Assembly (NCBI GenBank): GCA_964568075.1
Contig: CAZMOM010000013.1
Coordinates: 1 to 64,000, forward strand
From: MnTg04 sp964568075
GTDB lineage: Bacteria; Pseudomonadota; Gammaproteobacteria; Steroidobacterales; MnTg04
DNA length: 64,000 nucleotides
Reading direction: 5' to 3'
A program made the position numbers and the translations under genes. The notes under the pieces were generated by a model, which was not told the DNA's origin, ran no database searches, and saw nothing but the letters and a program-made list of their open reading frames with translations. Of the stretch, positions 26,333 to 34,946 are shown one piece after another; positions within the stretch are counted from its first letter, which is position 1, and each line of letters opens with the position of its first letter.

Positions 26333-27000
26333 CGCTGGGCAACCAGCACTTGCTCGAGCGCCGCGAGCCGCTCAGGCGTTCCAACGTCCATCCACGCCCC
26401 GCTGTAACGCTCGCCTGAAACCCGACCAGCCCGCATGGCTTTCTTTAACAGCGGTATCAGCGAAAAAACGCCATCCGTGCAGTCGGTAAACAGCTCCGGG
26501 CGGTAAAGGCCGATACCGGAAAAAGTCAGCCGGTCTTTATCGTCTTCGTCATAAACCCGGCCCTCCTCGAGGAAAAAATCGCCCTGCGGGTTATGCGCCG
26601 GGTTGCCGACCATCACGAGGTGGGCCAGGTCGCCGTCGGCCAGGGTCAGGTCCGCCAGCGGGTAATCGAACCAGACATCCCCGTTTATCACCACAAAAGG
26701 ATCGGGCCCGAGCAGCGGCAATGCGCGAAATATTCCGCCGCCGGTCTCGAGTGGCGGATGTCCTTCGTTGGAAAAACGGATATCGAGATTCCAGCGCCGC
26801 CCATCGGACAAAGCCGCTTCGATCTGCTCAGCCTGCCAGGAAACATTGATCACCACATCCTTTATCCCGGTCTTTTGGATCGCGGCGAGGGTATAGTGAA
26901 TCAGCGGCTGTCCGGCCAACGGCAGCAGTGGCTTCGGCGTTTGGTCGGTCAGCGGGCGCATACGCTCACCCCGGCCAGCGGCCAGAAGCATCGCCTTCAT
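26329..27000 (-). CDS. murU: N-acetylmuramate alpha-1-phosphate uridylyltransferase
   Basis: MurU makes UDP-MurNAc from MurNAc-1-phosphate in the recycling route that bypasses MurA and MurB. The 223-residue nucleotidyltransferase begins with MKAMLLAAGRGERMRPLTD and TPKPLLPLAGQPLIHY, the sugar-nucleotide pyrophosphorylase signature, and has the metal aspartate in VINGDVWFD. General glucose-1-phosphate transferases share these motifs; the coupled amgK upstream (4-bp overlap) makes MurU the likely identity. Confidence 0.88.
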   Translation of the reverse strand: MKAMLLAAGRGERMRPLTDQTPKPLLPLAGQPLIHYTLAAIQKTGIKDVVINVSWQAEQIEAALSDGRRWNLDIRFSNEGHPPLETGGGIFRALPLLGPDPFVVINGDVWFDYPLADLTLADGDLAHLVMVGNPAHNPQGDFFLEEGRVYDEDDKDRLTFSGIGLYRPELFTDCTDGVFSLIPLLKKAMRAGRVSGERYSGAWMDVGTPERLAALEQVLVAQR

Positions 27001-28010
27001 GACGTTGTTTCCGCCAACGCGGGTAACACCCGTTCGTTGATCAGTTTCTGCAGGAACACGATTTCAGGCGATGTGCTTTTTAGAGCGACGATATGTCCGA
27101 GCGTACGCGGAACATCCTCCAGGTAAGATGCCTTGCCGTCACGATGCCACAATCGCGCGAATATCCCGCTGGCTTTCAGGTGACGCTGCACACCCATCAG
27201 GTCGAATTGCTCAAGAAATTCAGGTCGTTCAGGCAAAGCCAGCGATTGTTTTTTTGCCTCGTCACGGTAGTCGTCAGTCCAGCCAAGAATCCGCTCCTCC
27301 GGAAAGCTCACGTAACAGTCTTTCAGCAAGGATACGAGATCGTAGGTCAATGGTCCGTATACGGCGTCCTGAAAATCCAAGACGCCGGGCGGCCGGTTTC
27401 CCCACATCAGGTTCCGTGAATGATAGTCGCGGTGAACAAAGACCCTGGCCTGCCCCAACGCCGACTCGCGCAAATAGTCAAAACACTGTTGCAGGCGATC
27501 AGCTTCCTGCGCTGACAGCGCGAGCCCCAGATGCACCTTAACCAGCCAGTCCCTGAACAGCTCCATTTCCTGCATCAGTAACGCGGCATCATAAGGTGGC
27601 AATTCGACCGCAGGATTCCGGCAACCGCTCTGCATCGTGACCAGCGCTTTAATCGCCGGCGGGTAAAGATCATCAGGACTGAGCTGACGATCCAGGGCCT
27701 GCAAGTACGTTTCGCTGCCGAGGTCACCGAGCAACAAGAACCCCTGTTCACGGTCGGCGCTGAATATCTCGGGCACATTAATACCGGCGGTGGCAAGCAT
27801 GCCAGCTACCCGAATGAATGGTCGGCAATCTTCCTGCTCCGGCGGCGCATCCATTACGATGTAACTGGCGTCCCCCGCACTGACCCTGAAATAGCGTCTG
27901 AAGCTGGCATCGTCGGACGCCGGTTCGATCGTCCAGATATCGATTCCATCGACTGCGGTCTGTTGGTCGAGCCAGCGGCTCAATTGTTCCAGTCTTTTCG
28001 GCACGTTCAT
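26997..28010 (-). CDS. amgK: N-acetylmuramate/N-acetylglucosamine anomeric kinase
   Basis: AmgK phosphorylates the anomeric hydroxyl of MurNAc or GlcNAc. The 337-residue protein belongs to the aminoglycoside phosphotransferase (APH) family: catalytic loop VHRDYHSRNLMW and metal-binding VLDFQDAVYGPLTYDLVSLL are in place. It is the first gene of the amgK-murU pair and is divergent from lptD, with only 38 bp between the two start codons. That very short gap must contain or abut both promoters. Confidence 0.9.
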   Translation of the reverse strand: MNVPKRLEQLSRWLDQQTAVDGIDIWTIEPASDDASFRRYFRVSAGDASYIVMDAPPEQEDCRPFIRVAGMLATAGINVPEIFSADREQGFLLLGDLGSETYLQALDRQLSPDDLYPPAIKALVTMQSGCRNPAVELPPYDAALLMQEMELFRDWLVKVHLGLALSAQEADRLQQCFDYLRESALGQARVFVHRDYHSRNLMWGNRPPGVLDFQDAVYGPLTYDLVSLLKDCYVSFPEERILGWTDDYRDEAKKQSLALPERPEFLEQFDLMGVQRHLKASGIFARLWHRDGKASYLEDVPRTLGHIVALKSTSPEIVFLQKLINERVLPALAETTS

Positions 28011-28048
28011 CCTTATCTGCGGTCAACTCCAATGACCAGGCATTGTAA

Positions 28049-30298
28049 TTGAAGGCGATTGATATCTGTGCCATTGTATCGGCCGCACACGCGTGGAGCA
28101 TTGAGATTCTGAATTCCGGCTTAAAGCATCTGGCCTGGTTGGGGATGTTGCTGGCCGCTGCTGCCACCGCCGACGAGCCCCTCTGTATTATTCCAACACT
28201 GGATTCCCCTGTGGAATCGCAGCCGATCGCTGCCGGGAGCAAGATTGACGGAATGGTGGAATTTCGCGCCCGTCAGGGCCGAGTCGGCCGGGATGGAAAT
28301 ATTGAGGTCAGCGGAGACGTGGAAGTCACCCGTGACGACCGCTATATCCGTGCCGACAAAGCCGAATACGATTCGGAATCGGAGTCGTTCAGCGTCAGTG
28401 GCAACGTCGAATATCTCGAACCCGGAGTCAGGATCTCCGGATCCGAAGGCCGCCTCAGCGGGGCCGATGAGAATGTCAGTTTTACCGATGCCAGCTATGT
28501 GCTGACCCGGCGACCGGCCAGAGGCGAGGCTGGAAAAATCACGATCAGCGGTGACCGGTTGCTGATGGAGGATATTCTTTACACGACCTGCCCGGAGGGC
28601 AGCAACGACTGGACATTGCGGGCAAAAACGCTGGATCTGGACAAAGACAAGGGGCACGCGAAGGCGCGCAACGTGACTATCCGGCTCGGCGGGATTCCGG
28701 TGCTCTACTTTCCATACTTGTCGTTTCCCACATCGGATAAACGAAAATCCGGGTTGCTCATTCCCACGTTCGGCAGTACCGAGCGCAGCGGGACCGAGTT
28801 CGGACAGCCATACTACTGGAACATCGCGCCAAACTACGATGCGACGCTTAGGCCGGTTTACATGAGCGACCGCGGCTGGCAGCAAAGTATTGAATTTCGC
28901 TATCTGGCGAAAAACAGCACGGGCCAGTTAGACCTGGAATATCTCAATGAAGACCGTGTCGAATTAGCCGACCGCAGCTATGGCCTGTGGCAACACAATA
29001 CGACCTGGGCCAATGGCTGGCGTGCGACCACCTATATCGAAGATGTATCGGATCAGATTTATTTCGAGGATTTTGGCCGCAATGTCGATACCACCAGCCG
29101 GACACATCTCGAGCGGAATCTGCAACTGGACTATGCCAACGACAATTGGTGGCTAACTGCCCGGACCCAGAATTTCAAAACCATCGACCCGACCCTGGCG
29201 GACGACGAGCGGCCTTATGAGCGATTGCCACAATTGCTGGCCCGGGGCCAGGGGCATACTGGCGTATCGAGAATCGACTGGACGCTTAACATGGAGGCCG
29301 TCAATTTTCATCGTGAAACCGGGGTGACGGGCAGCCGGCTGAACGTACAGCCTGGATTGACCCTTACCCTGGGTGGCCCAGGCTATTACCTTACACCCAG
29401 CGCCGCCTGGGATTACACCGCCTATGACCTCGACGACCCAGGCGGCCAGAACCTCGAACCGACTCGCTCTTTGCCGATATTCACGCTGGACTCGGGATTG
29501 ATTTTTGAGCGTGCGGTCAAAAGCAACAAACAGCTCGTGCAGACGCTGGAGCCACGGGTTTTTTACGCGCATATTCCTTTTCAGAATCAGGACGAGCTGC
29601 CGATATTCGACACCCATATGCCGACTTTCAATACCGTCGAGCTCTTTCGCGCCAATCGGTTTATCGGCATCGACCGCCTCGGGGATACCGACCAGATCAG
29701 TGTCGGCGTGACCACACGGTTGCTCGATGAAAGCCAGGGACGACAGGTCTTTTCTGCAACGCTTGGGCAGGCATTCTTTTTGAGCGATCGCCAGGTTACG
29801 CTGCCCGGCGTGTTACCGACCGCCGTCGGTAACTCGCAACTGATCGTCGAACTGGACCTCGCGTTGTACAAGAAATGGAACCTGGACCTGACCTACCAGT
29901 GGGACCCCGATACATCGAATACGGCGATATCGCAGTTTCGGGTGCAATATCTGCCAGGTAAGACCAGTGTCGTCAACCTCGCGCACCGATTCCAGCGAGG
30001 CGTCCTTGAGGAGTCCGATTTTTCCTTTGTCATGCCATTTTCGAGGCGCTGGAACATGGTTGGACGACTCAATTACTCGCTGCGTGACGATGCCACGCTG
30101 GAACGCCTGGTCGGTCTTGAATACAAAAGCTGCTGCTGGGGAGTTCAATTGGTGTCGCGGCGTTATATCTCCAGGCGATCCGGCGAATCCGACAGCTCTT
30201 TCCTGCTGCAGATCGAGCTCAAGGGTCTCAGTAAATTTGGCAGCCGCGCCAGCGCTGTTTTAAAAAATGGTATCCTTGGCTATCCCGATAACAACTGA
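28049..30298 (+). CDS. lptD: LPS assembly outer-membrane protein LptD
   Basis: LptD is the outer-membrane barrel that inserts lipopolysaccharide with LptE. The 749-residue product has an N-terminal signal (LAWLGMLLAAAATADE), an OstA/LptA-like domain (about 65-210) and a C-terminal barrel of beta-strands rich in aromatic residues. The four cysteines used for interdomain disulfides in E. coli are present (C46, C181 and the adjacent pair C695-C696 in KSCCWGVQ). The start is taken as TTG at 28049; this is uncertain because no ATG precedes the signal peptide. surA begins 10 bp after its stop codon. Confidence 0.94.
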   Translation: MKAIDICAIVSAAHAWSIEILNSGLKHLAWLGMLLAAAATADEPLCIIPTLDSPVESQPIAAGSKIDGMVEFRARQGRVGRDGNIEVSGDVEVTRDDRYIRADKAEYDSESESFSVSGNVEYLEPGVRISGSEGRLSGADENVSFTDASYVLTRRPARGEAGKITISGDRLLMEDILYTTCPEGSNDWTLRAKTLDLDKDKGHAKARNVTIRLGGIPVLYFPYLSFPTSDKRKSGLLIPTFGSTERSGTEFGQPYYWNIAPNYDATLRPVYMSDRGWQQSIEFRYLAKNSTGQLDLEYLNEDRVELADRSYGLWQHNTTWANGWRATTYIEDVSDQIYFEDFGRNVDTTSRTHLERNLQLDYANDNWWLTARTQNFKTIDPTLADDERPYERLPQLLARGQGHTGVSRIDWTLNMEAVNFHRETGVTGSRLNVQPGLTLTLGGPGYYLTPSAAWDYTAYDLDDPGGQNLEPTRSLPIFTLDSGLIFERAVKSNKQLVQTLEPRVFYAHIPFQNQDELPIFDTHMPTFNTVELFRANRFIGIDRLGDTDQISVGVTTRLLDESQGRQVFSATLGQAFFLSDRQVTLPGVLPTAVGNSQLIVELDLALYKKWNLDLTYQWDPDTSNTAISQFRVQYLPGKTSVVNLAHRFQRGVLEESDFSFVMPFSRRWNMVGRLNYSLRDDATLERLVGLEYKSCCWGVQLVSRRYISRRSGESDSSFLLQIELKGLSKFGSRASAVLKNGILGYPDNN

Positions 30299-30308
30299 CT
30301 TTTTTAAT

Positions 30309-31622
30309 ATGCCTGGTATGAAAATCATCGTGTTGACCGGCGTCGTGTTGCTAACGCTTTTTGGCGAAGCAGAAGCCCAAAACAAACAATTGAGCGATCA
30401 AGGCCGTCTGCTCGATCGTATCGTCGCTGTCGTCAATGATGGCGTTGTTCTGAAAAGCGAGCTTGACGACCAGATGGGCCTGATTATGCAACGGCTCAGA
30501 CAGCAGGGAACCAGCCTGCCGCCGATGAATATCATCGAACAGCAAGTCCTCGAAAGGCTGGTCATCAGAAAAATTCAGCTGCAATTCGCCGCTCTCAGCG
30601 GGATCGCGGTATCCGACCAGATGTTGAATGCGTACCTGGAAGATATCGCACAACGAAATGGTGTCTCATTCGCGGATCTGCCCGCCGAGCTTGCCAGGGG
30701 CGGCGTCGATTATCGTGTTTACCGTGATGAAATGCGGGAAGATATCGTCATTGATTTGCTTAAACAAAGAGATGTTCTTCGCCGGATATCGGTTTCACCA
30801 AAAGAACTGGAACGTCACCTGGAAGAACAAAGTATTACGGAAAATGCCAACAACGAGTACCTGTTTTCGCATATCCTGATTTCAGTTTCGCCGAGCTCGA
30901 CACTCGAAGTGTTGCAACAGTCTGAAGCCAGAGCCACTGATATTTTTCGGCGGCTGCAGTCAGGTGAAGATTTCTGTGAGCTCGCATTGGCCTATTCGGA
31001 TGGCCAGAAGGCGCTTGATTGCGGAAATCTGGGTTGGCTCAAGGGCGGCCAGTTGCCGATTTTTCTTAGCGAAATTGTCGTCAGCCTCAACCCGGGGGAT
31101 ATCTCCGAACCAGTGCGCAATCCCAGCGGCTTTCACATTTTCAGTTTGAACGATTTACGTAGCACGGAACAGCAAAATTCGATCATCGCTCAGCATCGAA
31201 GCAGGCACATCCTGATACAGACAGATGCCATCGTTGATGACAAGATCGCGCGACGACAATTGCAGGATATCAGGCAGCAGATAATTGATGGGGCAGATTT
31301 CACGACCCTCGCGGCGGCGGTTTCAGACGACCAGATTACAGCGCGTGATGGCGGTAACCTGGGCTGGCAGAAAGTCGGCACATTCGTTCCACAATTTGAG
31401 GAAGTATTGACCACCTTGCAGGTTAACGAGATATCCGAACCCTTCAAAAGCGACTTTGGCTGGCATATCGCCCAGTTACTGGAACGACGCGATTACGACA
31501 ATACCGAGGACCTGAAACGCCAGTTGGCCTACCAGGAAATACACGCCGCCAGGGCGTCCGAGGAAATCGAGGTCTGGATTCAGCGCCTGCGCGATGAAGC
31601 GTTCGTGGAATACCGCCTGTAA
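30309..31622 (+). CDS. surA: periplasmic chaperone and peptidyl-prolyl isomerase SurA
   Basis: SurA carries outer-membrane proteins such as LptD across the periplasm. The 437-residue precursor has a signal peptide (IIVLTGVVLLTLFGEAEA), a chaperone N-domain beginning DRIVAVVNDGVVLKSELDDQ, and two parvulin domains (FSHILIS near residue 180 and SRHILIQT near 295, each with a GGNLGW or CGNLGW motif). Starts at 30309 and 30318 are both possible, and the frame is open back to 30267 inside lptD. None has a strong ribosome site, so it may be translationally coupled to lptD. Confidence 0.95.
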   Translation: MPGMKIIVLTGVVLLTLFGEAEAQNKQLSDQGRLLDRIVAVVNDGVVLKSELDDQMGLIMQRLRQQGTSLPPMNIIEQQVLERLVIRKIQLQFAALSGIAVSDQMLNAYLEDIAQRNGVSFADLPAELARGGVDYRVYRDEMREDIVIDLLKQRDVLRRISVSPKELERHLEEQSITENANNEYLFSHILISVSPSSTLEVLQQSEARATDIFRRLQSGEDFCELALAYSDGQKALDCGNLGWLKGGQLPIFLSEIVVSLNPGDISEPVRNPSGFHIFSLNDLRSTEQQNSIIAQHRSRHILIQTDAIVDDKIARRQLQDIRQQIIDGADFTTLAAAVSDDQITARDGGNLGWQKVGTFVPQFEEVLTTLQVNEISEPFKSDFGWHIAQLLERRDYDNTEDLKRQLAYQEIHAARASEEIEVWIQRLRDEAFVEYRL

Positions 31623-31666
31623 ACAGGCCCCGGTTTTGGCCCGAACTGTCGAGCGCCAGGACTGAC

Positions 31667-32680
31667 ATGAGCCATGCCTGCCCCCGAATTCTGCTAACGA
31701 GTGGCGAACCCGCCGGCATCGGCCCGGAAATTTGTCTTGACGTTGCACGGATGGAATGGCCGGCGCTGCTGGTCGCGGTTGGCGACCCCAACCTGCTCAG
31801 GCAGCGGGCGGCCCTGACCGGCTCACCGGTCGAGATATTCGATTACGACGCGGCCATTCATTTGACCCACCAGCCGGGTCATCTGCCCTGCATCGCAGTT
31901 CCGCTGCCAAACAAATCGATTCCTGGCCGACTCGACAAAACCAACTCGGCCCAGGTCGTTGAATGCATCCGCCGCGCGGCCCGCGAATGCCTGACCGGGG
32001 TGTTCGCTGCGATGGTCACGGCACCGGCGCACAAAGGCATCATCAATGATGCGGGTATTGCGTTTTCCGGACACACGGAGTTACTCGCCGAACTGTCAGG
32101 CCATGCGGCGGATGTCGTCATGATGCTGCTGGCCGGTGATCTTCGGATCGCGTTGGCGACGACGCATCTGCCATTACGTCAGGTTTCCGACGCGATTACC
32201 GCCGAAAAACTGGAGAACAGTCTTCGCGTGCTACACCGGGAATTGAAGAATCTGTTCGGCATAAAGGACCCGAGAGTGATTGTTTGCGGCCTGAACCCGC
32301 ACGCCGGCGAAGGTGGTTACCTGGGTGGCGAGGATGACGAGATTATCGCGCCGGTCGTTAACCGCCTTCGCGAAGAGGGACTGGCGCTCCGCGGCCCGTT
32401 GCCGGCCGACACCGCGTTTACGCGGCAACATCTGGATCAGTGCGATGCGGTCATGGCGATGTATCACGACCAGGGTCTGCCCGTGCTAAAGCACATCGGC
32501 TTCGGTCAGGCGGTCAATATCAGCCTCGGATTGCCGCTGATCCGAACTTCGGTTGATCACGGTACCGCGCTCGATCTGGCGGGCACCGGCAAGGCCAGCA
32601 GCGGCAGCCTGCGGGCAGCTATGAGTTTGGCGATTGAGTTGGTCGGGAAGCGAGTGGCCTCTGACGCCACTGGAAACTGA
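31667..32680 (+). CDS. pdxA: 4-hydroxythreonine-4-phosphate dehydrogenase
   Basis: PdxA oxidises 4-phosphohydroxy-threonine in the DXP-dependent pyridoxal phosphate pathway. The 337-residue protein (E. coli 329) shows TSGEPAGIGPEI at the N-terminus, the metal-ligand histidine in FSGHTELLAE, LNPHAGEGGYLG and the AMYHDQGLPVLKH signature. PLP is needed by several enzymes in this window (CBS, the gamma-lyase, GcvP, kynureninase, D-amino acid aminotransferase). It lies in the standard lptD-surA-pdxA-rsmA order. Confidence 0.96.
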   Translation: MSHACPRILLTSGEPAGIGPEICLDVARMEWPALLVAVGDPNLLRQRAALTGSPVEIFDYDAAIHLTHQPGHLPCIAVPLPNKSIPGRLDKTNSAQVVECIRRAARECLTGVFAAMVTAPAHKGIINDAGIAFSGHTELLAELSGHAADVVMMLLAGDLRIALATTHLPLRQVSDAITAEKLENSLRVLHRELKNLFGIKDPRVIVCGLNPHAGEGGYLGGEDDEIIAPVVNRLREEGLALRGPLPADTAFTRQHLDQCDAVMAMYHDQGLPVLKHIGFGQAVNISLGLPLIRTSVDHGTALDLAGTGKASSGSLRAAMSLAIELVGKRVASDATGN

Positions 32681-32683
32681 GCG

Positions 32684-33457
32684 ATGACTCACCACCCCCG
32701 CAAGCGATTCGGTCAGCATTTTCTTCATGACCCAGCAGTCATCGACCGAATCATTCGTGCGATCGATCCTCAGCCGGGCGACACCATCATCGAAATCGGG
32801 CCGGGTCAGGGCGCGATCACCCTGCCACTTCTCAAAAAACATGGCACGCTGGAAGCCGTAGAGCTGGATCGCGACCTCGTGCCCATGCTCAGGGAAAAGG
32901 CCGCCGGGTACGGCGAGTTGCTGGTCCACCAGGCCGACGCCCTGAAGTTTGATTTCTCTCAGCGCGCACAAGCCGATCGTAAGCTGAAAATCGTCGGCAA
33001 TCTCCCCTACAACGTTTCCACACCGCTGCTGTTTCATCTGCTGAAGCAAATTGACTGCATCTCGGTGATGTATTTCATGTTGCAAAAGGAAGTCGTGGAC
33101 AGGATGGCAGCCGAGCCCGGCAGCAAACGTTATGGCCGGCTGACCGTCATGCTGGCGGCAGCGGTCAAAGTCGAGAAGCTTTTCAACATCGGCGCCGGTG
33201 CGTTCAAGCCACCACCGGCGGTTGAATCGGCATTTTGCTCGCTAACGCCGTGGCCCCAACCGCCTTTCGAGATCGCCGACCACAAACGCTTTGCACAACT
33301 GGTGACCCAGGCATTTAGCGCACGCCGGAAAACATTGCGCAACGCGCTCAAGGGCATGGTATCGACCGAGCAAATCAGCGAGCTTGGAGTCGATCCGGGG
33401 CTGCGCCCGGAAAACCTCACGCCCGCCCAGTTCGCGGCTTTGGCGGCATTGAGATAA
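32684..33457 (+). CDS. rsmA: 16S rRNA dimethyladenosine transferase (KsgA)
   Basis: RsmA dimethylates two adjacent adenines (A1518 and A1519) near the 3' end of 16S rRNA. The 257-residue protein begins with HPRKRFGQHFLHD and has the SAM-binding IIEIGPGQGAIT and the catalytic NLPYNVSTPLL. It starts 3 bp after the pdxA stop codon, as expected for this operon. In E. coli apaG comes next; here a universal stress protein gene takes that place. Confidence 0.96.
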   Translation: MTHHPRKRFGQHFLHDPAVIDRIIRAIDPQPGDTIIEIGPGQGAITLPLLKKHGTLEAVELDRDLVPMLREKAAGYGELLVHQADALKFDFSQRAQADRKLKIVGNLPYNVSTPLLFHLLKQIDCISVMYFMLQKEVVDRMAAEPGSKRYGRLTVMLAAAVKVEKLFNIGAGAFKPPPAVESAFCSLTPWPQPPFEIADHKRFAQLVTQAFSARRKTLRNALKGMVSTEQISELGVDPGLRPENLTPAQFAALAALR

Positions 33458-33483
33458 GTCAATTCGTCGCGCGGCCGTTACTC

Positions 33484-33489
33484 TATAAT
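33484..33489 (+). promoter_or_regulatory. possible -10 box upstream of the usp gene
   Basis: A perfect TATAAT lies 59 bp before the usp start codon, in the 90-bp gap after rsmA. A matching -35 is weak (TTCGTC at 33463-33468 would give a 15-bp spacer). The gap suggests usp and apaH may have their own promoter. Confidence 0.35.
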
Positions 33490-33547
33490 GAAGTTTTGGT
33501 TCCATTGATCTGCGAAGCCGATATTGTGGTTTCGGCGAGGTAACGCG

Positions 33548-33997
33548 ATGAGCGACATCAAGAGCGACTATGGGAAAATTCTGTTGGCGGTTGATCTGTC
33601 TGACGACAGCGAAATCATCGGCCAGCGAGCCGTCGATATTGCCGGTCGTTATGACGCGGAGATTTGTCTTGTGCATGTCGTCGAATACGTCCCGGTCGAG
33701 CCGATGGGAGAAGCCTTGCTGCCCGCGGTGCAGATCGAGGACGAACTGGTTGCGTCGGCCAACACCAGGCTCGATTCGCTGGCGGAAAAGCTGAATGTGG
33801 GTGACGCTTTACGCTGGGTGGAGATCGGCAACATCAAGGCCGAAGTCATCCGCGTCGCCAACGAGCAAAACTGTGACCTGATCGTATTGGGATGCCGCGA
33901 ACGGCACGGACTGGCCATCATGGTCAACTTTACCGAGGACACAGTTTTACATGCGGCGCCTTGCGATGTACTTGCCGTCCGGCTCGAAGGTAAATAG
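33548..33997 (+). CDS. universal stress protein, UspA type
   Basis: A 149-residue universal stress protein. KILLAVDLSDDSEIIGQRAVDIA at the N-terminus and the C-terminal PCDVLAVRL frame the Usp fold. The ATP-binding glycine motif (G2xG9xG) is not seen in the C-terminal part (LGCRERHGLAIMVNFTEDTV), so it belongs with the E. coli UspA-like, probably non-ATP-binding group. The ATG at 33548 has a GAGGT ribosome site. It lies between rsmA and apaH, where apaG is usual; no apaG is in this window. Confidence 0.9.
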   Translation: MSDIKSDYGKILLAVDLSDDSEIIGQRAVDIAGRYDAEICLVHVVEYVPVEPMGEALLPAVQIEDELVASANTRLDSLAEKLNVGDALRWVEIGNIKAEVIRVANEQNCDLIVLGCRERHGLAIMVNFTEDTVLHAAPCDVLAVRLEGK

Positions 33998-34022
33998 ACA
34001 TCGTCGGCAGTAACACAAGCTG

Positions 34023-34853
34023 ATGGCGGTTTACGCGATCGGCGACGTGCAGGGATGCTTCGCGGATTTGCAGCGGCTGCTCAAAAAAATCGAGTTCGAT
34101 CGCGATTCTGACCGGCTGTGGTTTACCGGCGACCTGATCAGCCGCGGCCCTGACTCTCTGGGATGCCTGCGTCTGATCCGCTCACTGGGCGAGTCTGCCG
34201 TGACCGTCCTCGGTAATCACGATCTTCATTTTCTGGCCTTGTCCGAGGGCCTGGGGCCGCGCCCCGGCAAAGTGCCGGAACCGGCGTTACAAGCGATTCT
34301 CGATGCGGATGACGCGGGCGAGCTTTTGCACTGGTTGAGACAACGGCCGCTCGCCCACTGCGAAATCGACATCCTTATGATTCATGCGGGCCTGCCGCCG
34401 CAGTGGGATGTCCGCCAAACCCTGCAACTCGCAGCCGAAGCGGAAGCGGTCCTGCGAAGACCGGATTACCGGGAGTTTTTCGAAAACATGCACGGGGATC
34501 TGCCAGATCGGTGGGATCCGCAACTCAGCGGTCACGCCCGCGTTCGGTTTATCATCAACTGCCTGACCCGGTTGCGCTACTGCGACCCTGATGGCCGTGT
34601 GGCGCTGGATCACAAGGAAGCACCGGCCGACCCGTCGACCGGGCTGATTCCCTGGTTTCGCGTGCCCGGCCGAGCGAGCGAGGATTCCCGGATCGTCTTT
34701 GGACACTGGTCGACGCTGGGACTGACCGCAGAGAAAAATGTCGTTTGCCTGGATAGCGGCTGCGTCTGGGGTGGGCGGCTCAGCGCATTGCGCCTGGACC
34801 GGCATAAGCCAGTGGTCAGCGTACAATGTCCGGCGTATCAGGCGCCCGGCTAA
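34023..34853 (+). CDS. apaH: symmetrical bis(5'-nucleosyl)-tetraphosphatase
   Basis: ApaH hydrolyses diadenosine tetraphosphate to two ADP, controlling this alarmone and removing Np4-type RNA caps. The 276-residue phosphoesterase (E. coli 280) has the metal-site motifs AIGDVQGCF, TGDLISRGPDS and LGNHDLHFL, and a later histidine in LMIHAGLPP. It closes the lptD operon; the kynurenine cluster starts 93 bp later. Confidence 0.96.
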   Translation: MAVYAIGDVQGCFADLQRLLKKIEFDRDSDRLWFTGDLISRGPDSLGCLRLIRSLGESAVTVLGNHDLHFLALSEGLGPRPGKVPEPALQAILDADDAGELLHWLRQRPLAHCEIDILMIHAGLPPQWDVRQTLQLAAEAEAVLRRPDYREFFENMHGDLPDRWDPQLSGHARVRFIINCLTRLRYCDPDGRVALDHKEAPADPSTGLIPWFRVPGRASEDSRIVFGHWSTLGLTAEKNVVCLDSGCVWGGRLSALRLDRHKPVVSVQCPAYQAPG

Positions 34854-34872
34854 TACGCGAATGAGGCCCGGC

Positions 34873-34902
34873 TTGACCGTCGCTACGCAAACCCGATACT
34901 TT
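34873..34902 (+). promoter_or_regulatory. candidate sigma70-type promoter for the kynurenine cluster
   Basis: TTGACC at 34873-34878 and TACTTT at 34897-34902 are separated by 18 bp, 45 bp before the first gene of the cluster. The boxes match the consensus in 5/6 and 4/6 positions. No obvious palindromic operator is seen next to them. Confidence 0.4.
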
Positions 34903-34946
34903 GCCACCAGAACAAATGCCGGGCCAACCACACCGACGGGAAAATC

